64,000 bases of DNA from contig JAOUGX010000001.1 in the NCBI GenBank assembly GCA_029865385.1, positions 47,352 to 111,351 of the forward strand, written 5' to 3'. The notes beneath the pieces are model-generated. The model ran no database searches. It saw only the letters and a program-made list of their open reading frames with translations, and had not been told where the DNA came from. Each line of letters begins with the position of its first letter. Position 1 is the first letter of the stretch. The position numbers and the translations under genes were made by a program. This DNA comes from Gammaproteobacteria bacterium. GTDB lineage: Bacteria; Pseudomonadota; Gammaproteobacteria; Steroidobacterales; Woeseiaceae. Below are positions 1 through 7,674 of this stretch, piece after piece.

Positions 1-96
1 AACGAGGTGGCCGGACTGATGCGGGAAATGAAGGAAGCATGGGATGCCATCGGGCCGGAGGTCGCAAAGGCCGCCGCGAACGCCGCGCCCAATTGA
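1..96 (+). CDS. fliS: FliS flagellin export chaperone, C-terminal end (partial)
   Basis: The reading frame is open from the first base and stops at 94-96, leaving about 31 residues of a C-terminus rich in Ala and Glu (LMREMKEAWDAI). FliS binds the C-terminus of unpolymerised flagellin in the cytoplasm until export, and FliS proteins typically end in such an amphipathic helix. The call rests mainly on position: fliS commonly precedes a fliT-like gene and fleQ in Pseudomonas-type clusters. The remainder lies outside the window, so the identity is inferred rather than shown. Confidence 0.5.
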   Translation, partial: NEVAGLMREMKEAWDAIGPEVAKAAANAAPN

Positions 97-110
97 ATCG
101 GAGAAGGAAC

Positions 111-428
111 ATGGTAGCAACAGCATCGGATCTTCATGAGAAGCGAAATCCCGGCGACCAGGTCCGGGAATTGTTGACGAGCCTGCAGGAATTCGCCGAA
201 GCGGGCGACTGGCAGCGCGTACAGGCCACGGTTGGCAAACTGCAGGGGCTGCTGGAACAATTGCCGCCTGCCGGTCGCCGCGAGCTGCTGCTTGAAGCGA
301 ATCGCAGCGTCGACAAGATTCGTCAGTCGGCAAACTATGCGCGCAACGAGATCTGCGAAAAGCTGGTATCGATTCGCCAGGGCCGCAAGGCGGCCGCGTC
401 CTACCAGGCTGCCGGCGCAATGCGCTAG
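111..428 (+). CDS. FliT-like small flagellar protein
   Basis: This 105-aa cytoplasmic, helical protein has no signal peptide or membrane segment. The ATG at 111 is chosen because a GAGAAGGA ribosome site sits just before it and 14 bases separate it from the fliS stop; an upstream in-frame ATG at 39 would overlap fliS and lacks such a site. Size, charge pattern (LLTSLQEFAEAGDWQRVQ) and position between fliS and fleQ match the FliT/FleP slot, whose members chaperone the filament cap FliD. Sequence identity within that family is weak, so the function is inferred from context. Confidence 0.5.
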   Translation: MVATASDLHEKRNPGDQVRELLTSLQEFAEAGDWQRVQATVGKLQGLLEQLPPAGRRELLLEANRSVDKIRQSANYARNEICEKLVSIRQGRKAAASYQAAGAMR

Positions 429-433
429 GGGAC

Positions 434-497
434 GGGGGACAGTCAAGGTATCGGGAGATTCGTATTCTGCGAGTGCGCCGATACGACAACTGTCCCC
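434..497. repeat. Imperfect inverted repeat / hairpin after the fliT-like gene
   Basis: Outer arms GGGGGACAGT (434-443) and ACTGTCCCC (489-497) enclose a second stem, GTATCGG (448-454) with CCGATAC (478-484). The structure starts six bases after the fliT-like stop codon. A lone arm resembling the right one (CACTGTCCCC) occurs near 25,623, after the DUF2802 gene. It could act as a transcript-end hairpin or be a REP-like dispersed element; there is no T-run to make it a standard terminator. Confidence 0.55.
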
Positions 498-538
498 GAA
501 TGACCAGAAATCGCAGTTTTTACGTAAGACATTGATAT

Positions 539-556
539 TTGTGAGTCAGGTCACAA
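539..556. promoter_or_regulatory. CRP/Vfr-type operator upstream of fleQ
   Basis: TTGTGAGTCAGGTCACAA is a palindrome with TGTGA and TCACA separated by six bases, which is the CRP/Vfr consensus. It lies 75 bases before the fleQ start. In Pseudomonas aeruginosa the CRP homologue Vfr represses fleQ from a promoter site, so similar cAMP-linked control is plausible. No convincing sigma-70 boxes could be placed around it, so activation and repression cannot be distinguished. Confidence 0.7.
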
Positions 557-630
557 TGGCGACCGGCCGCAGTCGCTAAGCTAGCTTCCATTGAGTTCGC
601 CTTTACATAACGCCAATGAAGGTCGTGAAC

Positions 631-1989
631 ATGGTGAAAGCAGCACAGACGCAGGCAAAGGTACTCGTTCTGGATTCCGATCCGGGCCGAGCGGCGGCAC
701 TCTGCCATCGGCTGCGATTCCTGAACTACGACCCGGTCATGGCCGGCGAAGACGTATCGGTCGATTCGATCGCCACGCAACCCGGCATTGCCTTGATGCT
801 GGGTGACATTTCACCCGACGACGACAGTGGGCAGTTTCTGCGCGCCATTGCGGAAATGAAACCGGACTTGCCGTTCCTGTTAACCAGCGGTGAGCTGCCC
901 GCCGTTGACCCGAATTCCGCGCTGGGCAGCCACCCGGCGTGGAAGCTCGACCTGCCGCTGCGAAAAACGCAGTTGCAGCAGTTATTGCGACGGGCCGAGC
1001 GCTACGAAGGCAGCGAAAGGCGGCAACGCCTTACCGGCAGCTCCCCCTCCATTCGCGAGGTTCGTGAACTGATTGAACAGGTTGCCGATTTCGATACCAA
1101 TGTACTGATCACCGGCGAGTCCGGCACCGGCAAGGAACTGGTCGCCAGGACTCTGCACGAATTGTCGGACCGCGCCGACAAACCTTTCGTGCCCATAAAC
1201 TGTGGCGCTATCCCGGCCGAACTTCTCGAGAGCGAACTTTTCGGGCATGAAAAGGGCGCATTTACCGGCGCCATCGCCGCGAGAACCGGTCGATTCGAAC
1301 TGGCCGAGGGCGGCACGCTTTTTCTCGACGAGATTGGCGACATGAGCCTGCCGATGCAGGTGAAACTGTTGCGCGTCCTGCAGGAGCGAGCGTTCGAGAA
1401 AGTTGGCAGCAATACAACGCAAAAATGCAATGTTCGCATCGTCGCCGCCACGCATCGCAACCTGCCGGAAGCCGTTAAGACCGGCGAGTTTCGCGAGGAC
1501 CTCTTTTATCGTCTGAATGTTTTCCCGATCGAGATGCCGCCGCTTTGCAAGCGGGCATCGGACCTGCCGCAGTTGCTGACGGAATTGCTGCAGCAGCACC
1601 AGCAGCACAGTGACGCGACCTTGCGTGTCAGCGCACAGGCATTGAACGCACTCGCCGGTTATTCGTGGCCCGGCAATATCCGCGAGCTGTCGAACCTGGT
1701 CGAGCGGCTGGCCATCCTCAAGCCGACCGGAGTCATCGAACTCGAAGACTTGCCGGAGAAGTATCGCGATGCGGCCAACCACGTGCCGGACACTGCCGAT
1801 AGTGTCGCTGCGATCGGTGATATGGCACTGTCCAGCGTCGACCTGAAAGCACACCTGCAGGCCGTTGAGCGGGACCTGATCCGGCAGGCGATGGACGCCT
1901 CGGGCGGCGTCACGGCGAAAGCCGCAAGATTGCTGAAAATGCGGCGCACGACGCTGGTTGAGAAACTGGCCCGCTACGAAATTCACTAG
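631..1989 (+). CDS. fleQ: FleQ sigma-54-dependent flagellar master activator
   Basis: This 452-aa enhancer-binding protein starts sigma-54 transcription of early flagellar genes. An N-terminal FleQ (receiver-like) domain covers about 1-120, an AAA+ domain about 135-370 with Walker A GESGTGKE near 162, GAFTGA sigma-54 contact loop near 210 and DEIGD Walker B. A C-terminal Fis-type helix-turn-helix spans about 425-450 (ASGGVTAKAARLLKMRRTTLVEKL). The ATG at 631 is preferred over the one at 616 because GAAGG lies eight bases ahead of it. In Pseudomonas FleQ also binds c-di-GMP; here the residues matching its LFRS motif read differently (RRQRL). It sits downstream of the CRP-type site and, unusually, is separated from fleSR by 2.8 kb. 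Confidence 0.95.
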   Translation: MVKAAQTQAKVLVLDSDPGRAAALCHRLRFLNYDPVMAGEDVSVDSIATQPGIALMLGDISPDDDSGQFLRAIAEMKPDLPFLLTSGELPAVDPNSALGSHPAWKLDLPLRKTQLQQLLRRAERYEGSERRQRLTGSSPSIREVRELIEQVADFDTNVLITGESGTGKELVARTLHELSDRADKPFVPINCGAIPAELLESELFGHEKGAFTGAIAARTGRFELAEGGTLFLDEIGDMSLPMQVKLLRVLQERAFEKVGSNTTQKCNVRIVAATHRNLPEAVKTGEFREDLFYRLNVFPIEMPPLCKRASDLPQLLTELLQQHQQHSDATLRVSAQALNALAGYSWPGNIRELSNLVERLAILKPTGVIELEDLPEKYRDAANHVPDTADSVAAIGDMALSSVDLKAHLQAVERDLIRQAMDASGGVTAKAARLLKMRRTTLVEKLARYEIH

Positions 1990-2023
1990 GCGTTTTGCAT
2001 CGACCTGCCGATGCGAATATCGA

Positions 2024-2547
2024 TTACTCGATTGGCAGCCATATCTCCAGCCCACCGTCTCCCGTCGCAGGATCGAATGACTCTGAGTACCGTTCAAAGA
2101 ACGGCGAGTCTGCAGGCTCGTGACCGGAATTCGGAAGCCACTCACTCCAAATGGCTTTGCATGTCGCCTGAATCTCGGAGACGTGCTTGTCGTGCTGAAA
2201 CACCGCATACCGTGATTCGGGCAAACGCAAGCGTGCTAACGTGGCTGGCAATCCATCGAAATTCGACACCTCAACGGCGCACAGGTACTCGAAATTATCC
2301 TCGTTGTCCAGGTTGTAAAAGAAAGTGCCAAGTCGAGAATGTCACTCTTGCCGTTTGCCAGTTCATCCGCGGCCTGAGATAACCGCCTGTCTCGGAGATA
2401 GCGAGTGATGGGCATTCCCATCGTGTAGGAGAACAGCCGGCTGAGGTGATACCGGGAAATGCCCGCAACCTGCACCAGATCGTCGAGGGTGATCGGCTGG
2501 CAGAAATGGCTCTCGATGTACCAGATCGCTTTCTCTACAGATTTCAA
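2024..2547 (-). pseudogene. Broken AraC-family regulator with GyrI-like effector domain
   Basis: The 5' part encodes an AraC-type DNA-binding segment (IDDLVQVAGISRYHLSRLFS-like text, then MPITRYLRDRRLSQAADELANGKSDILDLAL). After about residue 72 the frame turns to nonsense and stops. A second frame then carries the end of a GyrI-like ligand-binding domain (FYNLDNEDNFEYLCAVEVSNFDGLP through EIWLPIE). Intact relatives are about 280-290 aa, but only about 175 codons remain, so an internal deletion that also shifted the frame joined the two ends. The first frame opens with TTG at 2547. It is convergent with fleQ and lies in the accessory stretch before fleS. Confidence 0.75.
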
Positions 2548-2758
2548 AACGAGTCATTTATGTCAGGGTGGTGAAATCTTACGCGATGCCCAAGTCGATG
2601 GCTTGATAGAGTTTGCGGCGGCCATCGCGGGTCCGTTTCAGCCAGCCATCCAGTCTCCGCTTCGAGCCGGAAGTTAAGATAATATTCTATTGATTTATCA
2701 GTTATTTAGGAGTAGGTTACTGTATAAATAACCAGCTTCTGTTCCAGCGGAGAATGCC

Positions 2759-4165
2759 ATGTCTCAGGCTCCTTCCGGTGCCCTTGCCGCACCTCATCCG
2801 ACCTACAGCGAGGGCTGCCGGCTGGGCGATGAAATCACCCATCTCTGTGCCTGCATCCACGCCGCGACCTATCGATTGCTGACCCTCATTGCCGAGTTCG
2901 ACGAGAAGAATTACTGGGGCCTGCCGGGCCTGTGTTCCTGTGCCCATTGGCTGAATATGCAATGTGGCATCGGCATGAACGCGGCACGAGAGAAAGTGCG
3001 GGTAGCGACGGCGTTAAAGGACCTGCCCCTGATCAGCAAAGCCTTCAGCCGGGGTGAGCTGAGTTACTCTAAAGTTCGCGCAATGACGCGGGTGGCGGAC
3101 CAGAGCAACGAAGAGTATCTGATGATGATCGCCCGGCATGGTACCGCGCATCACGTCGAGAAGCTGGTGTCGCAATACCGTCGCTGCAAACGCCTGCAGG
3201 ACACGGACAATGCCAACCGACAGCACGCCAATCGCGGCGTCCGCTGCTATTTTGACGACGACGGATCGATGGTGATCAAGGGAAGGCTGCCGGCCGAGCA
3301 AGGCGCCCTGATCATGAAAGCCCTTGAGCTGGCGATGGAGCGGAACGGCGGTTCCCTGTCGGCCGCCCTGGAGGCCGAATCCTCAAAGGCCGACGTTACC
3401 GCGGTAACGTCCGGGCAACGCGAACCGTTTCATGCCCGGCGCGCCGATGCGCTGGCCGAGATGGCGGAGAGCTACCTGAACTCCGAGCCGGGCACCGGCT
3501 CCACTGGCGACCGTTACCAGGTGATGGTGCACGTTACCGCGGAAACATTGCAGGACGACGTTACCGCGGTAACTTCCACGGAGCTGAGTGCCGATACCTC
3601 CTATATTGAAGACGGCCCGCACCTCGCCGCCGAAACTTCCCGGCGTATCGCCTGCGACAGCTCCATATTGAAGCTCATCGAAGACAAAGAAGGTCAGCCT
3701 TTGTCCATTGGGAGAAAATCCCGGGCCATTCCGCCGGCATTGCGCCGTGCCTTGCGCGTGCGGGACGACGGTTGCCGCTTCCCGGGCTGTACCAACACCT
3801 CGTTTATCGACGGCCACCACGTCAAACACTGGGCCGATGGCGGTGAAACCAGCCTCGACAATCTTGTGCAGCTGTGCCGACACCATCACCGGCTGATGCA
3901 CGAAGGCGGATTTTCCTGTGAACGCCGCGATGACGGAGCTTTCATCTTCACGGGGCCACAGAACCAGCGGCTGTCCTGCTCGCCCGAACTAGCCAATCAC
4001 AACCCCGACATCAGTCAATGGATCGAATCGCTGCTCTACGATCCCGACATCGACGAGCGAAGCTGCATTCCGCACTGGACCGCCGGCGATAAGATAGACT
4101 GGGACCTGGCGGTGTGGCATCTGTTCCAGCTCGAGGAGGCGGCGCGGTGCCGCTGTCAGCAATAG
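2759..4165 (+). CDS. DUF222 / HNH endonuclease-signature protein (13E12-like)
   Basis: This 468-aa protein has an N-terminal DUF222 region (about 20-320) and an HNH nuclease signature near 340-385: CRFPGC, then DGHHVKHWADGG, then LDNLVQLCRHHHRLMHEGG, giving the two cysteine pairs and histidines expected for a beta-beta-alpha-metal fold. ATG 2759 has GGAGAA seven bases ahead. Members of this family are often present in several copies per genome and behave like mobile passengers, but their substrate is generally unknown. It stands alone, flanked by a pseudogene and decayed DNA, between fleQ and fleS. Its coding sequence contains repeated palindromes encoding DVTAVTS (separate entry). Confidence 0.8.
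   Translation: MSQAPSGALAAPHPTYSEGCRLGDEITHLCACIHAATYRLLTLIAEFDEKNYWGLPGLCSCAHWLNMQCGIGMNAAREKVRVATALKDLPLISKAFSRGELSYSKVRAMTRVADQSNEEYLMMIARHGTAHHVEKLVSQYRRCKRLQDTDNANRQHANRGVRCYFDDDGSMVIKGRLPAEQGALIMKALELAMERNGGSLSAALEAESSKADVTAVTSGQREPFHARRADALAEMAESYLNSEPGTGSTGDRYQVMVHVTAETLQDDVTAVTSTELSADTSYIEDGPHLAAETSRRIACDSSILKLIEDKEGQPLSIGRKSRAIPPALRRALRVRDDGCRFPGCTNTSFIDGHHVKHWADGGETSLDNLVQLCRHHHRLMHEGGFSCERRDDGAFIFTGPQNQRLSCSPELANHNPDISQWIESLLYDPDIDERSCIPHWTAGDKIDWDLAVWHLFQLEEAARCRCQQ
3392..3576. repeat. Repeated 20-bp palindrome inside the HNH gene
   Basis: Bases 3392-3411 are a perfect 20-bp palindrome, GACGTTACCGCGGTAACGTC. A near copy with one mismatch occupies 3557-3576, and a half copy (ACGTTACCGCGG) starts at 3531. 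The two full copies are in the same reading frame and both encode DVTAVTS, so they lengthen the linker between DUF222 and the HNH motif without breaking the gene. In-frame palindromic insertion or recurrent conversion would explain this. Confidence 0.75.
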
Positions 4166-4659
4166 CGGACGTTCGACCGGCTAATGGAAAACCGACAGAG
4201 ATCAATCAAGAGCAGCCGGCGAGGATCGTCAATTCAGGTACGACATCTCGCTAACGTGAACAACGCATTCAGCTCTTGCCACGACGTAGTCACTGAAACC
4301 CTAAGAGTGGTCCCCAGACGGATCAGTTTGAAACGAAACGTCATAAATCGCGTCATTCTCGCCAATGTTGTCTCGAACAAAATCTGAGACTTGCTTGTAC
4401 ACAAGTTGAGTTCGCTCGGGTTCCTCAGCCGTTGTAAAGCTGTAATCGACTCATTGTTCGTATTCATCTATTGTCAAAGGGCCGACTACCGACAGTCGGG
4501 ATCGAGCATTCACGATCGTGTCGGTCTGGCAGGACAGCGTTGCCTTCGCACCGCGCATGAAAAGGCGGTTGCCTATATAACCGTCAATGTTAGCACCCGA
4601 ACGTCCGGTACCGGATCCGGCGGCAAATGATCGCCGGTCTGACGGCAATTCGTGCCGGT
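4166..4659. other. Gene-poor stretch with a possible decayed minus-strand coding remnant
   Basis: No intact gene is supported here. On the minus strand one frame reads protein-like text from 4450 down to a stop at 4229 (VDYSFTTAEEPERTQLVYK, then FVRDNIGENDAIYDVSF), interrupted by a TAG at 4301-4303 and preceded in the same frame by a TGA at 4451-4453. This could be the tail of a pseudogene associated with the HNH insert. I do not recognise the family, and chance is not excluded. The last 60 bases are GC-rich with short inverted motifs leading into the fleS control region. Confidence 0.25.
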
Positions 4660-4673
4660 GTCAGAAATTTGAC
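4660..4673. promoter_or_regulatory. FleQ-box-like operator upstream of fleSR
   Basis: GTCAGAAATTTGAC pairs GTCA with TGAC around a six-base A/T-rich core, close to the FleQ box described in Pseudomonas (GTCA-N6-TGAC form). It lies about 90 bases upstream of the expected start site of the sigma-54 promoter at 4730, which is a normal enhancer distance. FleQ as the bound protein is inference from motif and known regulation of fleSR. Confidence 0.6.
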
Positions 4674-4729
4674 GCCGATAGCCGCAAATCGATCTGATTA
4701 AGTATTTGTTTTTAAACAAAAACTTACTG

Positions 4730-4746
4730 TGGCACGACTCTTGCTT
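4730..4746 (+). promoter_or_regulatory. Sigma-54 (-24/-12) promoter of fleSR
   Basis: TGGCACGACTCTTGCTT matches the sigma-54 consensus exactly in both the -24 GG block and the -12 GC block with correct spacing. It lies 40 bases before the fleS start, and an A/T-rich tract (4711-4725) precedes it. FleQ is the expected activator. Confidence 0.93.
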
Positions 4747-4786
4747 TGACATTGCCGTGAGCCACGAAAACTTGCGGAGATGACAC

Positions 4787-5926
4787 TTGGCGGCAACAGC
4801 CCTTAATCAGGAATCCTTGCGACAGGCGTTCGACGCTTTCAATCAGCAGTCGAGCGTGCTGGAAGCGTCTTATCGTGAGCTGCAAGGCAAAGTCGAGTAT
4901 TTGACGAAGCAGCTGCGTGCGGCACACGATGCGCGGCATCGCGAGTTGCTGGAAAACGAGCGTCTCGGCAGCCGTCTTGCCAGGTTGCTGGAGGCACTGC
5001 CCGGTGCGGTCATCGTTCTCGACGGTGACGGCATCATCCAGCAAAGCAATGGCAGGGCGACGGAACTGTTGAACCGGCCATTGCATGGCTGTCCATGGTC
5101 GGAAATCGTGCAGCGCGAGTTTCGCGGCGGAGAAAGCGCAAACGGCGAACTGCGTCTCCGCGACGGCCGCTGGCTGAGCCTGTCGCGTAGACGGCTGGTC
5201 AGCGAGCCCGGCGAAATTCTGCTGCTTGCCGATGTCAGCGAAAGTCGCCACATGGCGGAGTTGCTGCAAAGGCGGGAGCGCCTGTCCTGCATCGGCGAGA
5301 TGACGGCCTCGCTGGCACACCAGATCCGCACGCCGCTGTCGTCGGCGATGCTCTATGCGTCGCAAATAGCCGGTGAGTCAATGCCTCGCGACAAACTCTC
5401 CACAAAAATTACCGATAGCCTGCAGGAACTCGGCCGCATGGTTGAAGACATGTTGCGATTTGCCGGCGGTGCGCGACGCCTGAACGACACGATCTCCGTG
5501 TCGCAACTGTTGCAGGACGTGGTCGAGTCATTCGCGCCGCAGCAGGGCGCATCGACGCTGCATGTGCTGCAGCCTGACAGGTATCTGAATGTCGACGCGA
5601 ATCGCGACGCTGTGAAGGGCGCGCTGGTCAATCTCGTCAGCAATGCACTGCAGGCTTGCGGCGATTCGCCGCGCGTCGAGCTGGGAGCCGAAAAAATCAA
5701 TGGCAGGATCTGCCTGACGGTAAGCGACAACGGGCACGGCATCGCCGATGACGTTCGACCACATCTTTTCGAAGCGTTTTACACGACCCGACCGCAAGGC
5801 ACAGGCCTGGGCCTCGCCGTTGTTCGTGCTGTTGCGGAGGCACACTGCGGCGAAGTGCTGGTCGACAGCCGCGCCGGCGGCACGACTTTCGCACTTTGCC
5901 TGCCGGCCACCGGAGAAAGCACATGA
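4787..5926 (+). CDS. fleS: FleS flagellar sensor histidine kinase
   Basis: This 379-aa cytoplasmic kinase has no membrane segment. It opens with a helical stretch (about 1-60), then a PAS domain (about 65-150, ALPGAVIVLDGDG), a HisKA domain with phospho-acceptor His178 in LAHQIRTPLSSAM, and a HATPase domain with VSDNGHGI and GTGLGLAVV. It phosphorylates FleR to turn on middle flagellar genes. The start is a TTG at 4787: GGAG lies seven bases ahead, and the nearby ATG at 4780 leads to a stop after eight codons. Its stop overlaps the fleR start (ATGA). Confidence 0.92.
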   Translation: MAATALNQESLRQAFDAFNQQSSVLEASYRELQGKVEYLTKQLRAAHDARHRELLENERLGSRLARLLEALPGAVIVLDGDGIIQQSNGRATELLNRPLHGCPWSEIVQREFRGGESANGELRLRDGRWLSLSRRRLVSEPGEILLLADVSESRHMAELLQRRERLSCIGEMTASLAHQIRTPLSSAMLYASQIAGESMPRDKLSTKITDSLQELGRMVEDMLRFAGGARRLNDTISVSQLLQDVVESFAPQQGASTLHVLQPDRYLNVDANRDAVKGALVNLVSNALQACGDSPRVELGAEKINGRICLTVSDNGHGIADDVRPHLFEAFYTTRPQGTGLGLAVVRAVAEAHCGEVLVDSRAGGTTFALCLPATGEST

Positions 5927-7320
5927 CTTCGCCGGCAGTTCTAATCGTTGAAGACGATCCGGTGCTTCGCGAGGCACTGCTCGACACACTGCGTACCGGC
6001 GAGCATCCTGTTTTCGCGGCCGGCAGCGGCGCGGAAGCACTGGGCATCATGAATCGTGAATCGATCGGGCTTGTCGTCAGCGACTTGCAGATGGAGCCGA
6101 TGGATGGCCACGAGCTGCTCGGCCAGATTCGTAAGGATCATCCTGCCTTACCTGCGGTACTGATGACGGCCCACGGTACGATTGAGAACGCCGTCGATTC
6201 GATGCGTAACGGCGCGTCCGATTACCTCGTCAAGCCATTCGCTGCCGACGACCTGCAGCGTGTCGTCGACCGCTACTTGAGCGTCGTTCCGGCCAGCGGC
6301 CAACCGATCGCAGCTGACCAGAAAACGATGGAGCTGCTGCGTGTCGCCGGCCGCGTTGCAGCAACCAATGCCACGGTGACGATCACCGGTGAAAGCGGTT
6401 GCGGCAAGGAAATTTTCGCCAGGTACATTCATCGAAATTCAACGCGCAGCGCAAATCCTTTCGTCGCGATCAACTGTGCGGCGATTCCCGAGCAGATGCT
6501 CGAAGCGGTTCTGTTCGGTTACGAGAAAGGCGCATTCACCGGTGCGACCGCGGCAATGCCCGGAAAATTCGAGCAGGCGCAGGGCGGCACTCTGCTACTG
6601 GATGAAATCTCCGAAATGGACCTGGGATTGCAGGCCAAAATACTGCGCGTGATCCAGGAGAAAGAAGTCGAGAGGCTCGGCAGCAAGAACCTGATCGAGC
6701 TCGACCTGCGGATACTTGCAACCACGAACCGTGACCTGCGGCAGCATGTCGCGGACGGTTTGTTTCGCGAGGACCTGTATTACCGGCTGAACGTCTTCCC
6801 GTTGCACATTCCGCCGCTGCGACAACGTCGCGGCGACATCCTGCCGCTCGCATTGCTTGCGATTCGAAAACATGCCAGTGGCGGCCGGCCGCTGCCGGTG
6901 CTTTCGGAGTGCGTCCAACAGCGCCTGTTGCAGCATGACTGGCCGGGCAATGTCCGAGAGCTGGAGAACGTCGTTCAACGCAGCCTGATCCTGCTGCAGG
7001 GAAACACGATAACGGCCGCAGACCTGGTTTTCGAGGATCCTGTCGGGAACCCGCTCAAGAACCCGCTCAGTGTCGTCCAAAGCGCCGCCGGCGCATTGCA
7101 GGACGATCTCAAACAACGCGAGTGGCAGATCATTGTCGATGCGCTGCGCGAAGCCGGAGGCAATCGCGGCGACGTTTCCGAAAAGCTCGGCATCAGTCCG
7201 CGCACCTTGCGCTACAAGCTTGCCCGCATGCGCGAGGATGGTGTGGCCATTCCGGGCGAACCCGGCGATGAAACGCGGAACACATCCAGTCAACAATCAG
7301 CACGAGGAACAGTGCGATGA
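5923..7320 (+). CDS. fleR: FleR sigma-54-dependent response regulator
   Basis: A receiver domain (about 1-120, phospho-acceptor Asp54 in VVSDLQMEPMDG, TKP-type lysine in YLVKPF) precedes an AAA+ domain with GESGCGKE near 156 and GAFTGA near 204, then a Fis-type HTH at the end (GNRGDVSEKLGISPRTLRYKL). At 465 aa it has normal family length. It receives phosphate from FleS and activates sigma-54 promoters of hook and rod genes. The ATG at 5923 overlaps the fleS stop by four bases, implying coupled translation; an upstream in-frame ATG at 5896 is less likely because the receiver fold starts at the second methionine. Confidence 0.93.
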   Translation: MTSPAVLIVEDDPVLREALLDTLRTGEHPVFAAGSGAEALGIMNRESIGLVVSDLQMEPMDGHELLGQIRKDHPALPAVLMTAHGTIENAVDSMRNGASDYLVKPFAADDLQRVVDRYLSVVPASGQPIAADQKTMELLRVAGRVAATNATVTITGESGCGKEIFARYIHRNSTRSANPFVAINCAAIPEQMLEAVLFGYEKGAFTGATAAMPGKFEQAQGGTLLLDEISEMDLGLQAKILRVIQEKEVERLGSKNLIELDLRILATTNRDLRQHVADGLFREDLYYRLNVFPLHIPPLRQRRGDILPLALLAIRKHASGGRPLPVLSECVQQRLLQHDWPGNVRELENVVQRSLILLQGNTITAADLVFEDPVGNPLKNPLSVVQSAAGALQDDLKQREWQIIVDALREAGGNRGDVSEKLGISPRTLRYKLARMREDGVAIPGEPGDETRNTSSQQSARGTVR

Positions 7321-7637
7321 ACGAAATCAACACCAGCCAATTGCTCAGCCAGATACGCACTCTCGGTGCGGGCCTGCAGGCGCAGGTTCCGACGCCGGTA
7401 GCGGACACATCGGCTTCGAGTTTCGGCAGCTTGCTGAAGAACAGCATTGCCGCGGTCAACGAAACACAGCAGGCATCCCGTGAGCTGAAAATCGCGTTCG
7501 AACATAACAGCAGCGACACGAGTCTCGCCGAAGTGATGATCGCATCGCAGAAAGCGGACCTGTCTTTTCGTGCCATGACCGAGGTGCGAAACAAACTGGT
7601 CAACGCGTACGAAGAAATCATGAACATGCCCGTTTAA
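7317..7637 (+). CDS. fliE: FliE hook-basal body junction protein
   Basis: This 106-aa protein joins the MS ring to the proximal rod. The C-terminal half has the characteristic FliE pattern (SSDTSLAEVMIASQKADLSFRAMTEVRNKLVNAYEEIMNMPV). Its ATG overlaps the fleR stop by four bases, and GAGGAAC lies just ahead. No separate sigma-54 promoter was found in front of it, so it is probably co-transcribed with fleSR or driven from a site I could not see. Confidence 0.93.
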   Translation: MNEINTSQLLSQIRTLGAGLQAQVPTPVADTSASSFGSLLKNSIAAVNETQQASRELKIAFEHNSSDTSLAEVMIASQKADLSFRAMTEVRNKLVNAYEEIMNMPV

Positions 7638-7674
7638 GCGGATTTAGCCAGGAACTTGAGGACTCACTCAGACC

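Noticed and set aside
982..2208. Open frame of about 408 codons on the minus strand opposite fleQ
   Set aside because: It mirrors a well-supported gene, has no domain or ribosome site, and arises from GC-rich codon structure.
2680..2758. Sigma-70 promoter for the HNH gene around TATAAA at 2723
   Set aside because: No -35 box at acceptable spacing could be paired with it.
1990..4729. Insert as a prophage or integrative element
   Set aside because: No integrase, transposase, tRNA end, or direct repeats were found around it.
7200..7316. Possible sigma-54 promoter for fliE inside fleR
   Set aside because: The nearest candidate (TGGCCATTCCGGGC) has nine rather than ten bases between the GG and GC blocks.
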